Assembly (NCBI RefSeq): GCF_012275375.1 | Contig: NZ_JAAZQJ010000001.1 | Coordinates: 62,001 to 126,000 of the forward strand | Length of the DNA: 64,000 nt | Origin: Dyella sp. SG609 | GTDB taxonomy: Bacteria; Pseudomonadota; Gammaproteobacteria; Xanthomonadales; Rhodanobacteraceae | Direction: 5' to 3' | Shown here: positions 52,503 to 61,727 of the stretch, in pieces | Numbering within the stretch: the first letter of the stretch is position 1 | How the letters are laid out: every line of letters begins with the position of its first letter | Position numbers and translations under genes: made by a program | The notes under the pieces: generated by a model | Database searches by the model: none | Told to the model about the DNA's origin: nothing | What the model saw: only the letters and a program-made list of their open reading frames with translations

Positions 52503-54443
52503 TCAGGCATCACCGCTGCGCCGGAAGCGCAGCTGCTTGCGCTGCTTGAACAGATCCACCATCCAGAACATTACGGCGCCCGCCGCGGGCAGCCGCGCGT
52601 CGCTCAGCAGCACCACGGCCGCGATGATCACCAGCACGCCGACCAGCGTATCCGGCAGCTTGCTCAGCCATGAGCGCTTGCCCGGATTGCGCGCGCGCAT
52701 GCGCAGGAAGCCGAGGGCCAGCGCCGGTATCGCCAGCAGCTGGGCGGGGAACAGCAGGGGCTTGCCGTCGTCGGTCTGGCCCAGGCTGTAGATGGCGAAC
52801 GCGGCCAGCGCCAGCACGGGCACGAAGGCCATGCGCAGCAGCGGCCATGGCGTCACCGGTTGTTCCGGCTGCTGCTGCCAGCGCCAGGCCACCAGGAACA
52901 GCAGGTAGTAAGCCCAGGCGCCGGTGGCGATGCCGGCCAGGACCGGAAAAACGTTGCGGCCTTCGGGGTCGTCCACGACCGCATACAGCAGCGTGCCCAA
53001 CAGCAGCAGCGCGAAGCAGCGGATCGCACCGACGATCACCCGCGGCCGCGTCACCACGAAGCGCTCGGCCGCGCCGATGCAGAAACGCGTGAGGCGCGGA
53101 TCGAAGAAGCTGTCGAGCAAGGCCACGTTGCCGCCGCACAGCCGCAGCGCAAAACGCCCCAGCGCGCTGAGCTGTTGCGGGATCAGCGCGGCGAACGCGA
53201 TCCACCACCAGCGGAACGGCTGGCGCAGGCGCTGCAGTTCGCGCCAGGCCTGGTTCGGCATCGGGTAGGGCTTTTTCGGATCGCGCGTGACGGTGGCGAG
53301 CACATTCTTGTTGCGCTCCTGCATCAGCCACGACAGCTCCAGGCGCGCGGCGAAATCCTGCGGCGCCTGCCCGGCCTGCGCCAGCAGCGGGCGCAGGCCG
53401 AAGAACTGGATCAGCAGCGCGGCGCAGGCCGCGGGCATCGGCGGACGCTCCAGCCACAGCCGTTCGAACAAGGGCCGCGCGGCGGCCTGGCGCACGGCGA
53501 AGTTGCGCAGCGCCGGCTGCACGCACAGCACGGCTTCCAGCGCCGCGCGGTCGCCGGCCAGCGCCTGCGCGCTGAGCCAGGCATAGAAGCCGTCCATGTC
53601 CAGCCACTGCGCATTCGCGCCCCAGGGCTGCATGGTGGGCGAGTGGCGCTTGACCAGCTGGTAGCGCTCCTGCGCGAGGTTGCGCAGCTGGTGCAGGTGC
53701 ATCGCGTCGACGCCGCTCTGGGTGTGCTCCAGATCGAAGAAGCCCAGTGTGGCGTCCATGCTCGCCGCGTCGATCGGCGGCACTTCCTGCAGCAGCCGCT
53801 GGATCAGCGCGCGCCCCACCTGCTGCTTGATCTGCAGCGACCATAGCGCGGGCTGCTCGTGCAGCCAGGTTTTCAGCTGGCGCGGGTCGCCCAGCGGCGC
53901 CAGCTTCAGATAGGCCTCGATAAAGACCTGCAGATCGAAGACCTGCGGCGCCGCGGCGGTGGGCGGCTGGCCGAACTGCACGGGGCGCCACGGCTGGTGC
54001 CTGTCCGGCACGGGCGGCGGCGGGGGCATCGGCGCGGGCGCCGCCGCGGGCGGCACGCGCGGCATCTGCGGTGCCGGTGCCGCAGGCGGCACGTGCGGCA
54101 TGTGCGGAGCGGGCGGCACGTTCGGTACATGCGGCATCTGCGGTGCGGAACGCATCGGCGGCAGCTCCGGCATAGGCTGCGGCTGGACCGGCGCGGCGAT
54201 TTCTCCGGCGCGCTCCAGCTCCTCGCCGTCGTCCTCTCCGGCTTCGTCCTCGTCCGGCGCCATCGCCATCATCGCCGCGCGCGCCTGCCAGGCCAGGGCG
54301 CGCTGATACATCTCGTGCAGCTGCTGGAAGCCGGCCGGATCCTCGTCCGGACGCACCGTCCGCAGGCGCCTGGCATAAGCGCGCTTGATCTCCCGCTCGT
54401 CCGCTTCCGGCGGCAGGCCGAACCAGTCGAGCGGGGACTTCAC
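52503..54443 (-). CDS. membrane-anchored J-like protein with RPD motif, second
   Basis: 646 residues from a GTG overlapping the Hsp70 stop (GTGA). Residues 3-50 resemble a J-domain ([20 protein letters not shown] then [20 protein letters not shown]), but the invariant HPD tripeptide is Arg31-Pro32-Asp33. A Pro/Met-rich linker with PHVPP-type repeats (about 90-150) leads to a helical domain. The C-terminal third has about six hydrophobic helices and ends with a basic tail. The order resembles the E. coli DjlB/DjlC proteins, which pair with HscC. It is translationally coupled to the Hsp70 gene, which supports a dedicated partnership. Confidence 0.78.
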   Translation of the reverse strand: MKSPLDWFGLPPEADEREIKRAYARRLRTVRPDEDPAGFQQLHEMYQRALAWQARAAMMAMAPDEDEAGEDDGEELERAGEIAAPVQPQPMPELPPMRSAPQMPHVPNVPPAPHMPHVPPAAPAPQMPRVPPAAAPAPMPPPPPVPDRHQPWRPVQFGQPPTAAAPQVFDLQVFIEAYLKLAPLGDPRQLKTWLHEQPALWSLQIKQQVGRALIQRLLQEVPPIDAASMDATLGFFDLEHTQSGVDAMHLHQLRNLAQERYQLVKRHSPTMQPWGANAQWLDMDGFYAWLSAQALAGDRAALEAVLCVQPALRNFAVRQAAARPLFERLWLERPPMPAACAALLIQFFGLRPLLAQAGQAPQDFAARLELSWLMQERNKNVLATVTRDPKKPYPMPNQAWRELQRLRQPFRWWWIAFAALIPQQLSALGRFALRLCGGNVALLDSFFDPRLTRFCIGAAERFVVTRPRVIVGAIRCFALLLLGTLLYAVVDDPEGRNVFPVLAGIATGAWAYYLLFLVAWRWQQQPEQPVTPWPLLRMAFVPVLALAAFAIYSLGQTDDGKPLLFPAQLLAIPALALGFLRMRARNPGKRSWLSKLPDTLVGVLVIIAAVVLLSDARLPAAGAVMFWMVDLFKQRKQLRFRRSGDA

Positions 54444-56122
54444 AGGCTGGCCTCGAGCGTGTCCAGCGCCTCGCCGAAGTGGCGGCGGTGCTCGCGGATC
54501 ATCTGCTCGTCCTGGCTTTCCAGGATCGAGCGGAAGCGCGCGATCCAGTGCTGCAGCTGGTCGCGTGCCTGCACGTATTCCTCGTACAGGCGTTCGGCGC
54601 GGGCGAGCATGGCGATGTTCTCCTGCTTGTCGCGCGGATGCACCTTGATGCTTTCCAGCGCCAGCAGGCGCGCGCGGATTTCCTCGGGGCTGAGCACGCC
54701 GGGGTTCTGTTCCAGCACCAGCTCGTGGCGCTCGCGCGTGGCGATCACCTCGGCTTCCACCTGCAGCACGCCGTTGACGTCGTAGGTGAAGCGCACGTTC
54801 ACCGCGTTCTCCTGGGTGCTGCGCTGCGGCGGCAGGGGAATGTCCAGCTCGCCCAGCTTGATGTTGCGCTCGACCATCGGGTTCTCGCCCTGGAACACGC
54901 GCAGCTTGATTTCGCGCTGGTGGTCGCGGGTGGGATAGAACTGCTCCTCGCGGCTCACCGGCACCGTGCTGTTGCGGTGGATGATCGGCGCGAAGAAGCC
55001 GTCCTGCTCGGTGCCGCCTTCGTCGCGGCGCGATACCGCGATGCCCAGCGTGTAGGGGCAGACGTCGGTGAGGATCACTTCGTCCAGGCGCTGGTCGCGC
55101 GCCTTCATGCCGGCCGCCGCGCAGGCGCCGAGCGCGATGGCCTGGTCGGGGTTGATGTGGCGCAGCGGCAGCCGGCCGAACATGCGCGAGACCAGGCGCG
55201 CCGCCAGCGGCATGCGGCTGGCGCCGCCGACCAGGATGATCTCGTCGAGCTGGTTCGGTTGCAGGCGCGCATCGCGCATGGCGCGTTCCAGCGGCGCGCG
55301 CATGCGCTGCACCAGTTCCTCGCTGAGGCGGGCGAAGCGTTCCTCGTCGATGTTCCAGGACAGCAGCTCCTCGCCGCGCTTCCAGTTCACCTGGGCCTGG
55401 CCGGCGCCGAGCTCGCGCTTGGCCTGCTCCAGGCGGCGGCGCAGCTGGCCGCGTTCCTGCGGCGACAGCTCGCCCAGCTTGTGGTCGGCGTGGAAGGCCG
55501 TTTCCAGCACGTCGAGGAAATCCTCGCCGCCGAGATAGTTGTCGCCGGCGCTGGCATGCACTTCGACCACGCCGTCGAACATCTCCAGGATCGACACGTC
55601 GAAGGTGCCGCCGCCCAGGTCGAACACCAGGAAGCGCGTGCCGTCGCGCTGTTCCTGCAGGCCGTAGGCCAGCGCCGCCGCGGTGGGTTCGTTGATCAGC
55701 CGCTCCACGCGGATGCCGGCCAGCTCGCCGGCGGCGCGGGTGGCCTTGCGCTGCGCGTCGGAGAAATAGGCCGGCACGCTGATCACCGCCTCGCTCACTT
55801 TCTCGCCGGTGGCCGCCTCGGCGTCGGCGATGAGCGTGCGCAGGATCAGCGCCGAGAGTTCTTCCGGCCGGAACGTGCGGGCGCCCAGGCGGGTTTCGCG
55901 CGCGGTGCCCATCCAGCGCTTGAAGGCGGCGACGCTGTCGCCGGGGTGGCTGATCATGCGGTCGCGCGCGGCCTGGCCGACGATGATGTGGCCTTCCTCG
56001 TCGACACTCACCACCGAAGGCGTCAGCAGTTCGCCCAGCGCATTGGGAAACAGTGTTGAACCGGCTTCGCCGTAGCGGCCGACGAGCGAGTGGGTGGTGC
56101 CTAGGTCGATGCCGACGATCAT
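54440..56122 (-). CDS. hscC: HscC-type Hsp70 chaperone
   Basis: 560 residues, shorter than DnaK (about 640) and close to E. coli HscC (556). The nucleotide-binding domain is intact: [75 protein letters not shown] and [12 protein letters not shown]. The substrate domain ([40 protein letters not shown]) and a short helical lid follow, without the DnaK EEVD-like tail. It sits between two J-like genes on one strand, 40 bases after the first and overlapping the second, so the three form one operon. Client proteins are unknown. Confidence 0.9.
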   Translation of the reverse strand: MIVGIDLGTTHSLVGRYGEAGSTLFPNALGELLTPSVVSVDEEGHIIVGQAARDRMISHPGDSVAAFKRWMGTARETRLGARTFRPEELSALILRTLIADAEAATGEKVSEAVISVPAYFSDAQRKATRAAGELAGIRVERLINEPTAAALAYGLQEQRDGTRFLVFDLGGGTFDVSILEMFDGVVEVHASAGDNYLGGEDFLDVLETAFHADHKLGELSPQERGQLRRRLEQAKRELGAGQAQVNWKRGEELLSWNIDEERFARLSEELVQRMRAPLERAMRDARLQPNQLDEIILVGGASRMPLAARLVSRMFGRLPLRHINPDQAIALGACAAAGMKARDQRLDEVILTDVCPYTLGIAVSRRDEGGTEQDGFFAPIIHRNSTVPVSREEQFYPTRDHQREIKLRVFQGENPMVERNIKLGELDIPLPPQRSTQENAVNVRFTYDVNGVLQVEAEVIATRERHELVLEQNPGVLSPEEIRARLLALESIKVHPRDKQENIAMLARAERLYEEYVQARDQLQHWIARFRSILESQDEQMIREHRRHFGEALDTLEASL

Positions 56123-56162
56123 GCTTGCGAACCCTTGTCGATAAATGAAACCCGCGGCGCGC

Positions 56163-57899
56163 TCAGCGCACGCCGGGCGTGGCCTTGCGCGTCAGCCAGG
56201 ACTGGCCCATGCCCCAGAACACCATGGCCAGGGCGGACGTCCACTGGAACCACAGCGTGCTTCCCACGACGTAGCTGCGGAACGCGCAGATCGCGCCCAT
56301 CAGCAGGATCACCCTGGGCAGGTATTTGTTGGCGTCCTCGCGCTTCAGATACGTGAGCAGCGCCAGCAGCATCGCCGACGCCGCCACGCCGTTGGAGACG
56401 TGATGCGGCGGCGGCAGCTGCGCGGCAGCGGCGAAGGAGAGCGCGGCGAGCAGCGGAACGAAGCTCGCCTGGATCGCCGTGGCCAGGCGCGAATGCGGCC
56501 CCGGCAAGGTCTGCCAGAACAGCAGGAAGTTGAACACGACGACATAGAGCGGCAGGGCGAACGTTGCCAGTATCGCGATGTCGACATAGCGCCGCGGATC
56601 TGCCGCGGGCCCGGCCTGCCAGGCGACGAAAAAGCAGATCGACGCTTCCGCGGCCAGCGCAGCCAGCAGGCGCACGCCCCATACGATCAGCTTGGGCCGG
56701 GTCAGCTGGCCCGGCGCGCCGGCTTCGCTCCAGAAATACAGCGAGCGGTGGTCGAAGTAGCGGCCGAGCAGGCGCACGTGGCGGCCATGCAGGCCGACCG
56801 CGGCGCGCAGCCGGAAAATGAAATCGCCCAGTTCGCGCGACAGCGACAGCGACAGCGCGAGCAGCAGGATGCGCGGCCAGCTGAAGGGGCGCGCAAGCTG
56901 GTCGCGCAGGCGGCGCGTGCGGGCCACGTCGATATAGCGCTGCTGCGGGTCTTCCACCGCGCGCGCCAGCAGGTTCACGCGGGCCGGCGCCATCAGCCAG
57001 GCCAGGTGGCGTTCGGCCACCGCCGACTGCGTGGCCTGCGCGTCGCCGCCCAGCGCCGCGTCCTTCCATTCGAAGAATTCGGCGAGCTGCTCGTAGCACA
57101 TGCGCGGCATCGGCCGCGGTTCGGCGCGCAGCCAGTCCAGCGCGGCGCGGCCGGCCTGTTGTTCTTCCGCCAGCGACCAGGCCATGTTGCGCAGGCTGAG
57201 CCAGGCCCACAGGTCGGCCGGGTCGCCGGCCGTGCACAGCTCCTGCAGGCGCGCCAGGAAACTTTCCGGTTCGAAGCGTGCGCCGAGCCGCGGCTGTTCC
57301 GGGTGCTGGGCGAGATAGCGGCCGATCGGCACGTAGCGCTGGTGGCAGGTTTCGCGCAGGTAGAAAAGCAGGGGGCCATCGGCGCCGCGGGCGACCTGGT
57401 CCAGTTCGAAGTAGTCCAGCAGCGTATCGATGCAGGTCGCCGGCATCGGCATGGGGTTGTGGCGCAGCTGCCGCAGCACGGCGTCGCCGAGCTGCTGCTT
57501 GAGCCGCAGCGACCACAGGCCGGGGTGGCGCTCCAGCCAGCCGCGCAGCGCGGCGGCGTCGCCCTGGACGGCGATCAGCGAGAGTTCGCGCAGGAAGTCG
57601 TCGGGGTCGACCTGGATCGCGTCGTGGCGTTCCATCGCCGTGGCGGGAGGCGCGTGCGGGACTGGCCGCGGGCGCGGGGAGCGCTCGGCGGGAGCTGGCG
57701 CAGGCGCGGCAGGCGCGGGCATGGCGACGCGGTTGCGGCACCACTGCAGCGCCTGCTGGTAGGCATCGTGCAGGCGCTGGAAGCCGGCCGGGTCCTCGTC
57801 CGGCCGGTGCTGCTTCAACCGCTGCGCGTAGGCGCGCCTGATCGCCTGCTCGTCGGCGTCGGGCGCCAGGCCCAGCCGTTCAAAGATGCCGTGGATCAT
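56163..57899 (-). CDS. membrane-anchored J-like protein with HRPD motif, first
   Basis: 578 residues and first gene of the J-like/Hsp70/J-like operon. The N-terminus [20 protein letters not shown] then [20 protein letters not shown] resembles a J-domain. The HPD position reads His31-Arg32-Pro33-Asp34, an insertion or shift compared with canonical HPD. A short Pro/Ala linker, a helical region and about six C-terminal membrane helices follow ([45 protein letters not shown]). It is a diverged paralogue of the gene at 52503, lacking the long PHVPP linker. Likely an anchored co-chaperone that recruits the Hsp70 to the membrane. Confidence 0.77.
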   Translation of the reverse strand: MIHGIFERLGLAPDADEQAIRRAYAQRLKQHRPDEDPAGFQRLHDAYQQALQWCRNRVAMPAPAAPAPAPAERSPRPRPVPHAPPATAMERHDAIQVDPDDFLRELSLIAVQGDAAALRGWLERHPGLWSLRLKQQLGDAVLRQLRHNPMPMPATCIDTLLDYFELDQVARGADGPLLFYLRETCHQRYVPIGRYLAQHPEQPRLGARFEPESFLARLQELCTAGDPADLWAWLSLRNMAWSLAEEQQAGRAALDWLRAEPRPMPRMCYEQLAEFFEWKDAALGGDAQATQSAVAERHLAWLMAPARVNLLARAVEDPQQRYIDVARTRRLRDQLARPFSWPRILLLALSLSLSRELGDFIFRLRAAVGLHGRHVRLLGRYFDHRSLYFWSEAGAPGQLTRPKLIVWGVRLLAALAAEASICFFVAWQAGPAADPRRYVDIAILATFALPLYVVVFNFLLFWQTLPGPHSRLATAIQASFVPLLAALSFAAAAQLPPPHHVSNGVAASAMLLALLTYLKREDANKYLPRVILLMGAICAFRSYVVGSTLWFQWTSALAMVFWGMGQSWLTRKATPGVR

Positions 57900-57941
57900 G
57901 CGGTTCCCTGCCGTGGTGCCGGTCCTCTCCCTGGGGCCGGC

Positions 57942-57965
57942 CCATCGCGCCGTCCGGCGCGATGG
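57942..57965. terminator. hairpin between liuB and the chaperone operon
   Basis: CCATCGCGCC, loop GTCC, GGCGCGATGG: a perfect 10-bp stem 61 bases beyond the liuB stop (minus strand) and 43 bases before the J-like start. It has no U-run. It suggests that liuB and the chaperone genes are separate transcripts. Confidence 0.5.
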
Positions 57966-58025
57966 CTGCTATGCGTTCTGCGTGCACGTTCCGTCCCCCT
58001 GTCGAAAGAGCATGCCGCGTTTCGG

Positions 58026-59633
58026 CTACATACGGAACACGCCGTAGCGCTGCGGCTCGATCGGCGCATTGAGCGAGGCGGAGATGGCCAGGCCCAGCAC
58101 GCGGCGGGTGTCGGCCGGGTCGATGATGCCGTCGTCCCACAGGCGCGCGCTGGCGTAGTAGGGGTGGCCCTGGCGCTCGTACTGCTCGCGGATCGGCGCC
58201 TTGAAGGCTTCCTCGTCCTCGGCGCTCCAGCTCTTGCCGGCTGCTTCCAGGCCGTCGCGGCGCACGGTGGCCAGCACCGAGGAGGCCTGCTCGCCGCCCA
58301 TCACGCTGATGCGCGCGTTCGGCCACATCCACAGGAAGCGCGCGCCGTAGGCGCGGCCGCACATGGCGTAGTTGCCGGCGCCGAAGCTGCCGCCGATCAC
58401 CACGGTGAACTTCGGCACGTGCGAGCAGGCCACGGCGGTGACCATCTTGGCGCCGTCCTTGGCGATGCCGGCGTTCTCGTACTTCTTGCCGACCATGAAG
58501 CCGGTGATGTTCTGCAGGAACACCAGCGGCACGTTGCGCTGGTTGCACAGCTCGATGAAGTGCGCGCCCTTGAGCGCGCTCTCGGCGAACAGGATGCCGT
58601 TGTTGGCGACGATGCCCACGGGGTAGCCGTGGATGTGGGCGAAGCCGCAGACCAGGGTCTTGCCGTAGCGCGCCTTGAATTCGTGGAATTCGGAGCCGTC
58701 GACGATGCGCGCGATCACCTCGCGGATGTCGAACGGGCGGCGCGTGTCCTGGGGGATCACGCCGTACAGCTCCTCGGCGGGGTAGCGCGGCTCGGCCGGC
58801 GGGCGCAGCGCCAGCGGGATGTCCTTCCGGCGATTGAGGCTGGCCACGATGTCGCGCGCGATCGACAGCGCGTGGGCGTCGTTCTCGGCGAAGTGGTCGG
58901 CCACGCCGGAGACGGACGTATGGACGTCCGCGCCGCCCAGCGCCTCGGCGTCCACCACCTCGCCGGTGGCGGCCTTCACCAGCGGCGGGCCGCCCAGGAA
59001 GATGGTGCCCTGCTCGCGCACGATGATGGTCTCGTCGCTCATCGCCGGCACGTAGGCGCCGCCGGCGGTGCAGGAGCCCATCACCACGGCGATCTGCGGA
59101 ATCCCCAAGCCCGACATGCGCGCCTGGTTGTAGAAGATGCGGCCGAAGTGTTCCCGGTCCGGAAACACTTCGTCCTGCAGCGGCAGGAAGGCGCCGCCGG
59201 AATCGACCAGGTAGACGCAGGGCAGGCGGTTTTCCAGCGCCACTTCCTGCGCGCGCAGGTGCTTCTTCACGGTCATCGGGAAATACGTGCCGCCCTTGAC
59301 GGTGGCGTCGTTGGCCACCACCACCACCTCGATGCCGTGCACGCGGCCGATGCCGGTGATGATGCCGGCGGCCGGCGCGGCGTCGTCGTACATGCCGTGC
59401 GCGGCCAGCGGCGAGAGTTCGAGAAAGGGCGAGCCGGGATCGAGCAGGGCGCGGATGCGTTCGCGCGGCAGCAGCTTGCCGCGCGCGGTGTGCTTCTCGC
59501 GCGCCTTGTCGCCGCCGCCTTCCGCGCTGACGGCCAGCTGGTGGTGCAGGTCGTCCACCAGCGCGCGCAGGTTGGCGCTGCCGGCCTGGAATTCGGGCGA
59601 GCGGGTATCGAGCTGCGAGGTAAGGACACTCAT
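58026..59633 (-). CDS. liuB: methylcrotonyl-CoA carboxylase, carboxyltransferase beta subunit
   Basis: 535 residues from the ATG at 59631-59633. Carboxyltransferase halves: the N-terminal part with [40 protein letters not shown] and [20 protein letters not shown], and the C-terminal part with [40 protein letters not shown] and [17 protein letters not shown]. The DSGGAFLP and GGEQAS motifs favour methylcrotonyl-CoA over acetyl- or propionyl-CoA. Its biotin-bearing partner liuD is 10 kb away on the same strand, separated by the feo and chaperone genes. That is unlike the compact liuABCDE operons of pseudomonads. Confidence 0.94.
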   Translation of the reverse strand: MSVLTSQLDTRSPEFQAGSANLRALVDDLHHQLAVSAEGGGDKAREKHTARGKLLPRERIRALLDPGSPFLELSPLAAHGMYDDAAPAAGIITGIGRVHGIEVVVVANDATVKGGTYFPMTVKKHLRAQEVALENRLPCVYLVDSGGAFLPLQDEVFPDREHFGRIFYNQARMSGLGIPQIAVVMGSCTAGGAYVPAMSDETIIVREQGTIFLGGPPLVKAATGEVVDAEALGGADVHTSVSGVADHFAENDAHALSIARDIVASLNRRKDIPLALRPPAEPRYPAEELYGVIPQDTRRPFDIREVIARIVDGSEFHEFKARYGKTLVCGFAHIHGYPVGIVANNGILFAESALKGAHFIELCNQRNVPLVFLQNITGFMVGKKYENAGIAKDGAKMVTAVACSHVPKFTVVIGGSFGAGNYAMCGRAYGARFLWMWPNARISVMGGEQASSVLATVRRDGLEAAGKSWSAEDEEAFKAPIREQYERQGHPYYASARLWDDGIIDPADTRRVLGLAISASLNAPIEPQRYGVFRM

Positions 59634-59743
59634 GAGGCGAGGGCGCGTTCGAAGGGAAAGGCCGGATGATAGCGGCCGGCGCGCCGGGGCCGAAACGCAC
59701 CGCCGCATTTCCTCGCGCGGCGCCGCGCTATTTCTCGCGGACG

Positions 59744-59777
59744 AAAAAAAACCGGCCGCTTGCGCGACCGGTTTTCC
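59744..59777 (-). terminator. rho-independent terminator of lipoprotein gene
   Basis: On the minus strand ACCGGTCGC, GCAA loop region, GCGGCCGGT is followed by TTTTTTT (59744-59750 complement). It has a strong stem and a true U-run, 22 bases after the stop codon of the 59799 gene. Confidence 0.88.
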
Positions 59778-59798
59778 TTGAAGCAGATCGCTAAGGGA

Positions 59799-60152
59799 TT
59801 ACTGACCCTTGGCGGCGTCCTTCGCCTTGTCCGCAGCGTCCTTGGCGGCGCCGGCAGCGTCCTTGGCAGCGTCGGCGGCCTTGGAAGCGGCGTCGGCAGC
59901 CTGCTCCATGGCGGCGGCCGGAGCGGTGCCGGCAGCAGCCGGGGCAGCAGCGGTCGAAGCCGGAGCAGCAGCCGGAGCGGCGGCGGTCGCGGCGGCAGCC
60001 GGAGCCTCGGCAGCCTTCTGAGCCTGGTCAGCCGACTGCTGAGCCTGGTCAGCCGACTTCTGGGCGTCCTGCGCGGAATCCTGCGCGCCGTTGCTGCAAG
60101 CCGCCAGCAGCGCGACGAGCGCGGAGGCGAGTAGGGTACGCGTGAACTTCAT
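59799..60152 (-). CDS. Ala-rich helical lipoprotein
   Basis: 117 residues with AAGGAG 9 bases before the ATG. A lipoprotein signal ends in the lipobox LLAAC (Cys19). The mature chain is low in complexity: DSAQDAQKSADQAQQSADQA, then an Ala/Pro-rich middle, then DAASKAADAAKDAAGAAKDA. The heptad-like Ala spacing predicts a long helix or coiled coil, as in Lpp-like or LEA-like proteins. It is probably anchored in the outer membrane as a structural or stress protein. It stands alone with its own terminator. Confidence 0.82.
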   Translation of the reverse strand: MKFTRTLLASALVALLAACSNGAQDSAQDAQKSADQAQQSADQAQKAAEAPAAAATAAAPAAAPASTAAAPAAAGTAPAAAMEQAADAASKAADAAKDAAGAAKDAADKAKDAAKGQ

Positions 60153-60298
60153 TGTTGAATCTCCTTTGCCGTGGAATGCCGTTTGGCGGGCGTATTAATA
60201 GCGCTTTCGCGGAATTTGCGCCACATCTTTATTTAACAAGGCCATAGCCGGTTATCCCCCTTTCATGGGGGTACCGGCCGGGCCATGCCTGTTCTGCT

Positions 60299-61480
60299 TT
60301 AGAGCAGTTCGACCGCGATGGCGGTGGCTTCGCCGCCGCCGATGCACAGCGAGGCGACGCCGCGCTTCAGGCCGCGGGTCTTCAGCGCGTTGAGCAGGGT
60401 CACCACCAGGCGGGTGCCGCTGGCGCCGATGGGATGGCCGAGCGCGCAGGCGCCGCCGTTGACATTGAGCTTGTCGTGCGGGATGCCCAGCTCGCGCATC
60501 GGCGCCATGGCCACCACGGCGAAGGCTTCGTTGACCTCGAACAGGTCCACGTCCGCGACCTTCCAGCCGGCCTTTTCCAGCACCTTCTGCATGGCGCTGA
60601 CCGGGGCGGTGGTGAACCATTCGGGTTCCTGCGAATGGGTGGCGTGCGCCACGATGCGCGCCAGCGGCTGGATGCCGCGGGCCTTGGCGTCGTCGGCCGA
60701 GAGCAGCACCACGGCGGCGGCGCCGTCGGAAATGCTGGAGGAGCTGGCGGCCGTGATGGTGCCGTTCTCCTTGCGGAAGGCGGGCTTGAGGGCCGGCACC
60801 TTGGCGATGTCCGAGCGGCCCGGCTGCTCGTCGGTGTCGACCACCACGTCGCCCTTGCGGCCGGCCACGGTGACCGGGACGATCTCGCCGGCGAAGGCGC
60901 CGTTCTGCTGCGCGGCCTGCGCGCGCTTGACCGACTCGATGGCGAAGGCGTCCTGCTCCTCGCGGGTGAAGTGGTACTTGTCGGCGCACAGCTCGCCGAA
61001 CACGCCCATGGCCTTGCCGTCGTACGGATTGGTCAGGCCGTCCCAGGCCATGTGGTCGACCAGCTGGCCGTCGCCGTAGCGGATGCCGGTGCGCGCGTTG
61101 ACCATGTGCGGCGCATTGGTCATCGACTCCATGCCGCCGGCCACCACCACGGCGGACGAGCCGGCCTTGATCAGGTCGTGGCCGAGCATGATGGCCTTCA
61201 TGCCGGAACCGCACACCTTGTTGACGGTGGTGCAGCCGACGGCGGTGGGCAGGCCGGCCTTGAGCGCCGCCTGGCGGGCCGGGGCCTGGCCGAGGTTGGC
61301 GGGCAGCACGCAGCCCATCAGCACTTCATTGACGTCCTGTGCGGCGATGCCGGCCTGCTCCAGTGCGGCCTTGATGGCGGTGGCGCCCAGCGTGGGGGTG
61401 GGCACGCCGGTGAACTGGCCGAGGAAAGAGCCGATGGCGGTGCGCTTGGCGCCCGCGATGACAACACTGACGTCCGACAT
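60299..61480 (-). CDS. acetyl-CoA C-acetyltransferase (thiolase)
   Basis: 393 residues, standard thiolase length. The acyl-accepting Cys90 lies in VNKVCGSGMKAIM. GGMESMTNAPHM, the NEAFAVV motif, the His in GGACALGHPIGASGTR and the second Cys in SLCIGGGEATAIAVE complete the active site. Biosynthetic (PhaA/AtoB-type) thiolases condense or cleave acetoacetyl-CoA. Near the liu genes it probably handles acetoacetyl-CoA from leucine breakdown; a role in polyhydroxybutyrate or fatty-acid metabolism is possible. It is transcribed alone and is divergent from the autotransporter. Confidence 0.94.
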   Translation of the reverse strand: MSDVSVVIAGAKRTAIGSFLGQFTGVPTPTLGATAIKAALEQAGIAAQDVNEVLMGCVLPANLGQAPARQAALKAGLPTAVGCTTVNKVCGSGMKAIMLGHDLIKAGSSAVVVAGGMESMTNAPHMVNARTGIRYGDGQLVDHMAWDGLTNPYDGKAMGVFGELCADKYHFTREEQDAFAIESVKRAQAAQQNGAFAGEIVPVTVAGRKGDVVVDTDEQPGRSDIAKVPALKPAFRKENGTITAASSSSISDGAAAVVLLSADDAKARGIQPLARIVAHATHSQEPEWFTTAPVSAMQKVLEKAGWKVADVDLFEVNEAFAVVAMAPMRELGIPHDKLNVNGGACALGHPIGASGTRLVVTLLNALKTRGLKRGVASLCIGGGEATAIAVELL

Positions 61481-61727
61481 GGAGATCTCCGCAAGGACTG
61501 GGTGGGCAGGGGATGCCCGTAGGGTGTGTAGCGATCGCCGGATTATCGCAGCCGCCTACCACTGTCGGCAAACCGTTGCCGCGCCAAGGGTTTGCGTGCG
61601 ACCTCCGTCATTATTCCTTCGCAATTCGTTGCGCCGGCTTTGTGCCAACATTAGCCGCAGGAATCGCCGGCCGCGGGCAAGCCGCGCCGGCTCTGACATG
61701 GGTCGTCAAAGCCTGGGGATCAAGATC

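Noticed and set aside
56145-59669. 1174-codon plus-strand frame opposite the J-like and liuB genes
   Set aside because: Crosses several convincing minus-strand genes and an intergenic hairpin; the translation is low-information Gln/Arg/His/Ala-rich.
58020-59700. 606-codon frame overlapping liuB in another register
   Set aside because: It is a shifted reading of the carboxyltransferase gene; only the frame starting at 59633 has the family motifs.
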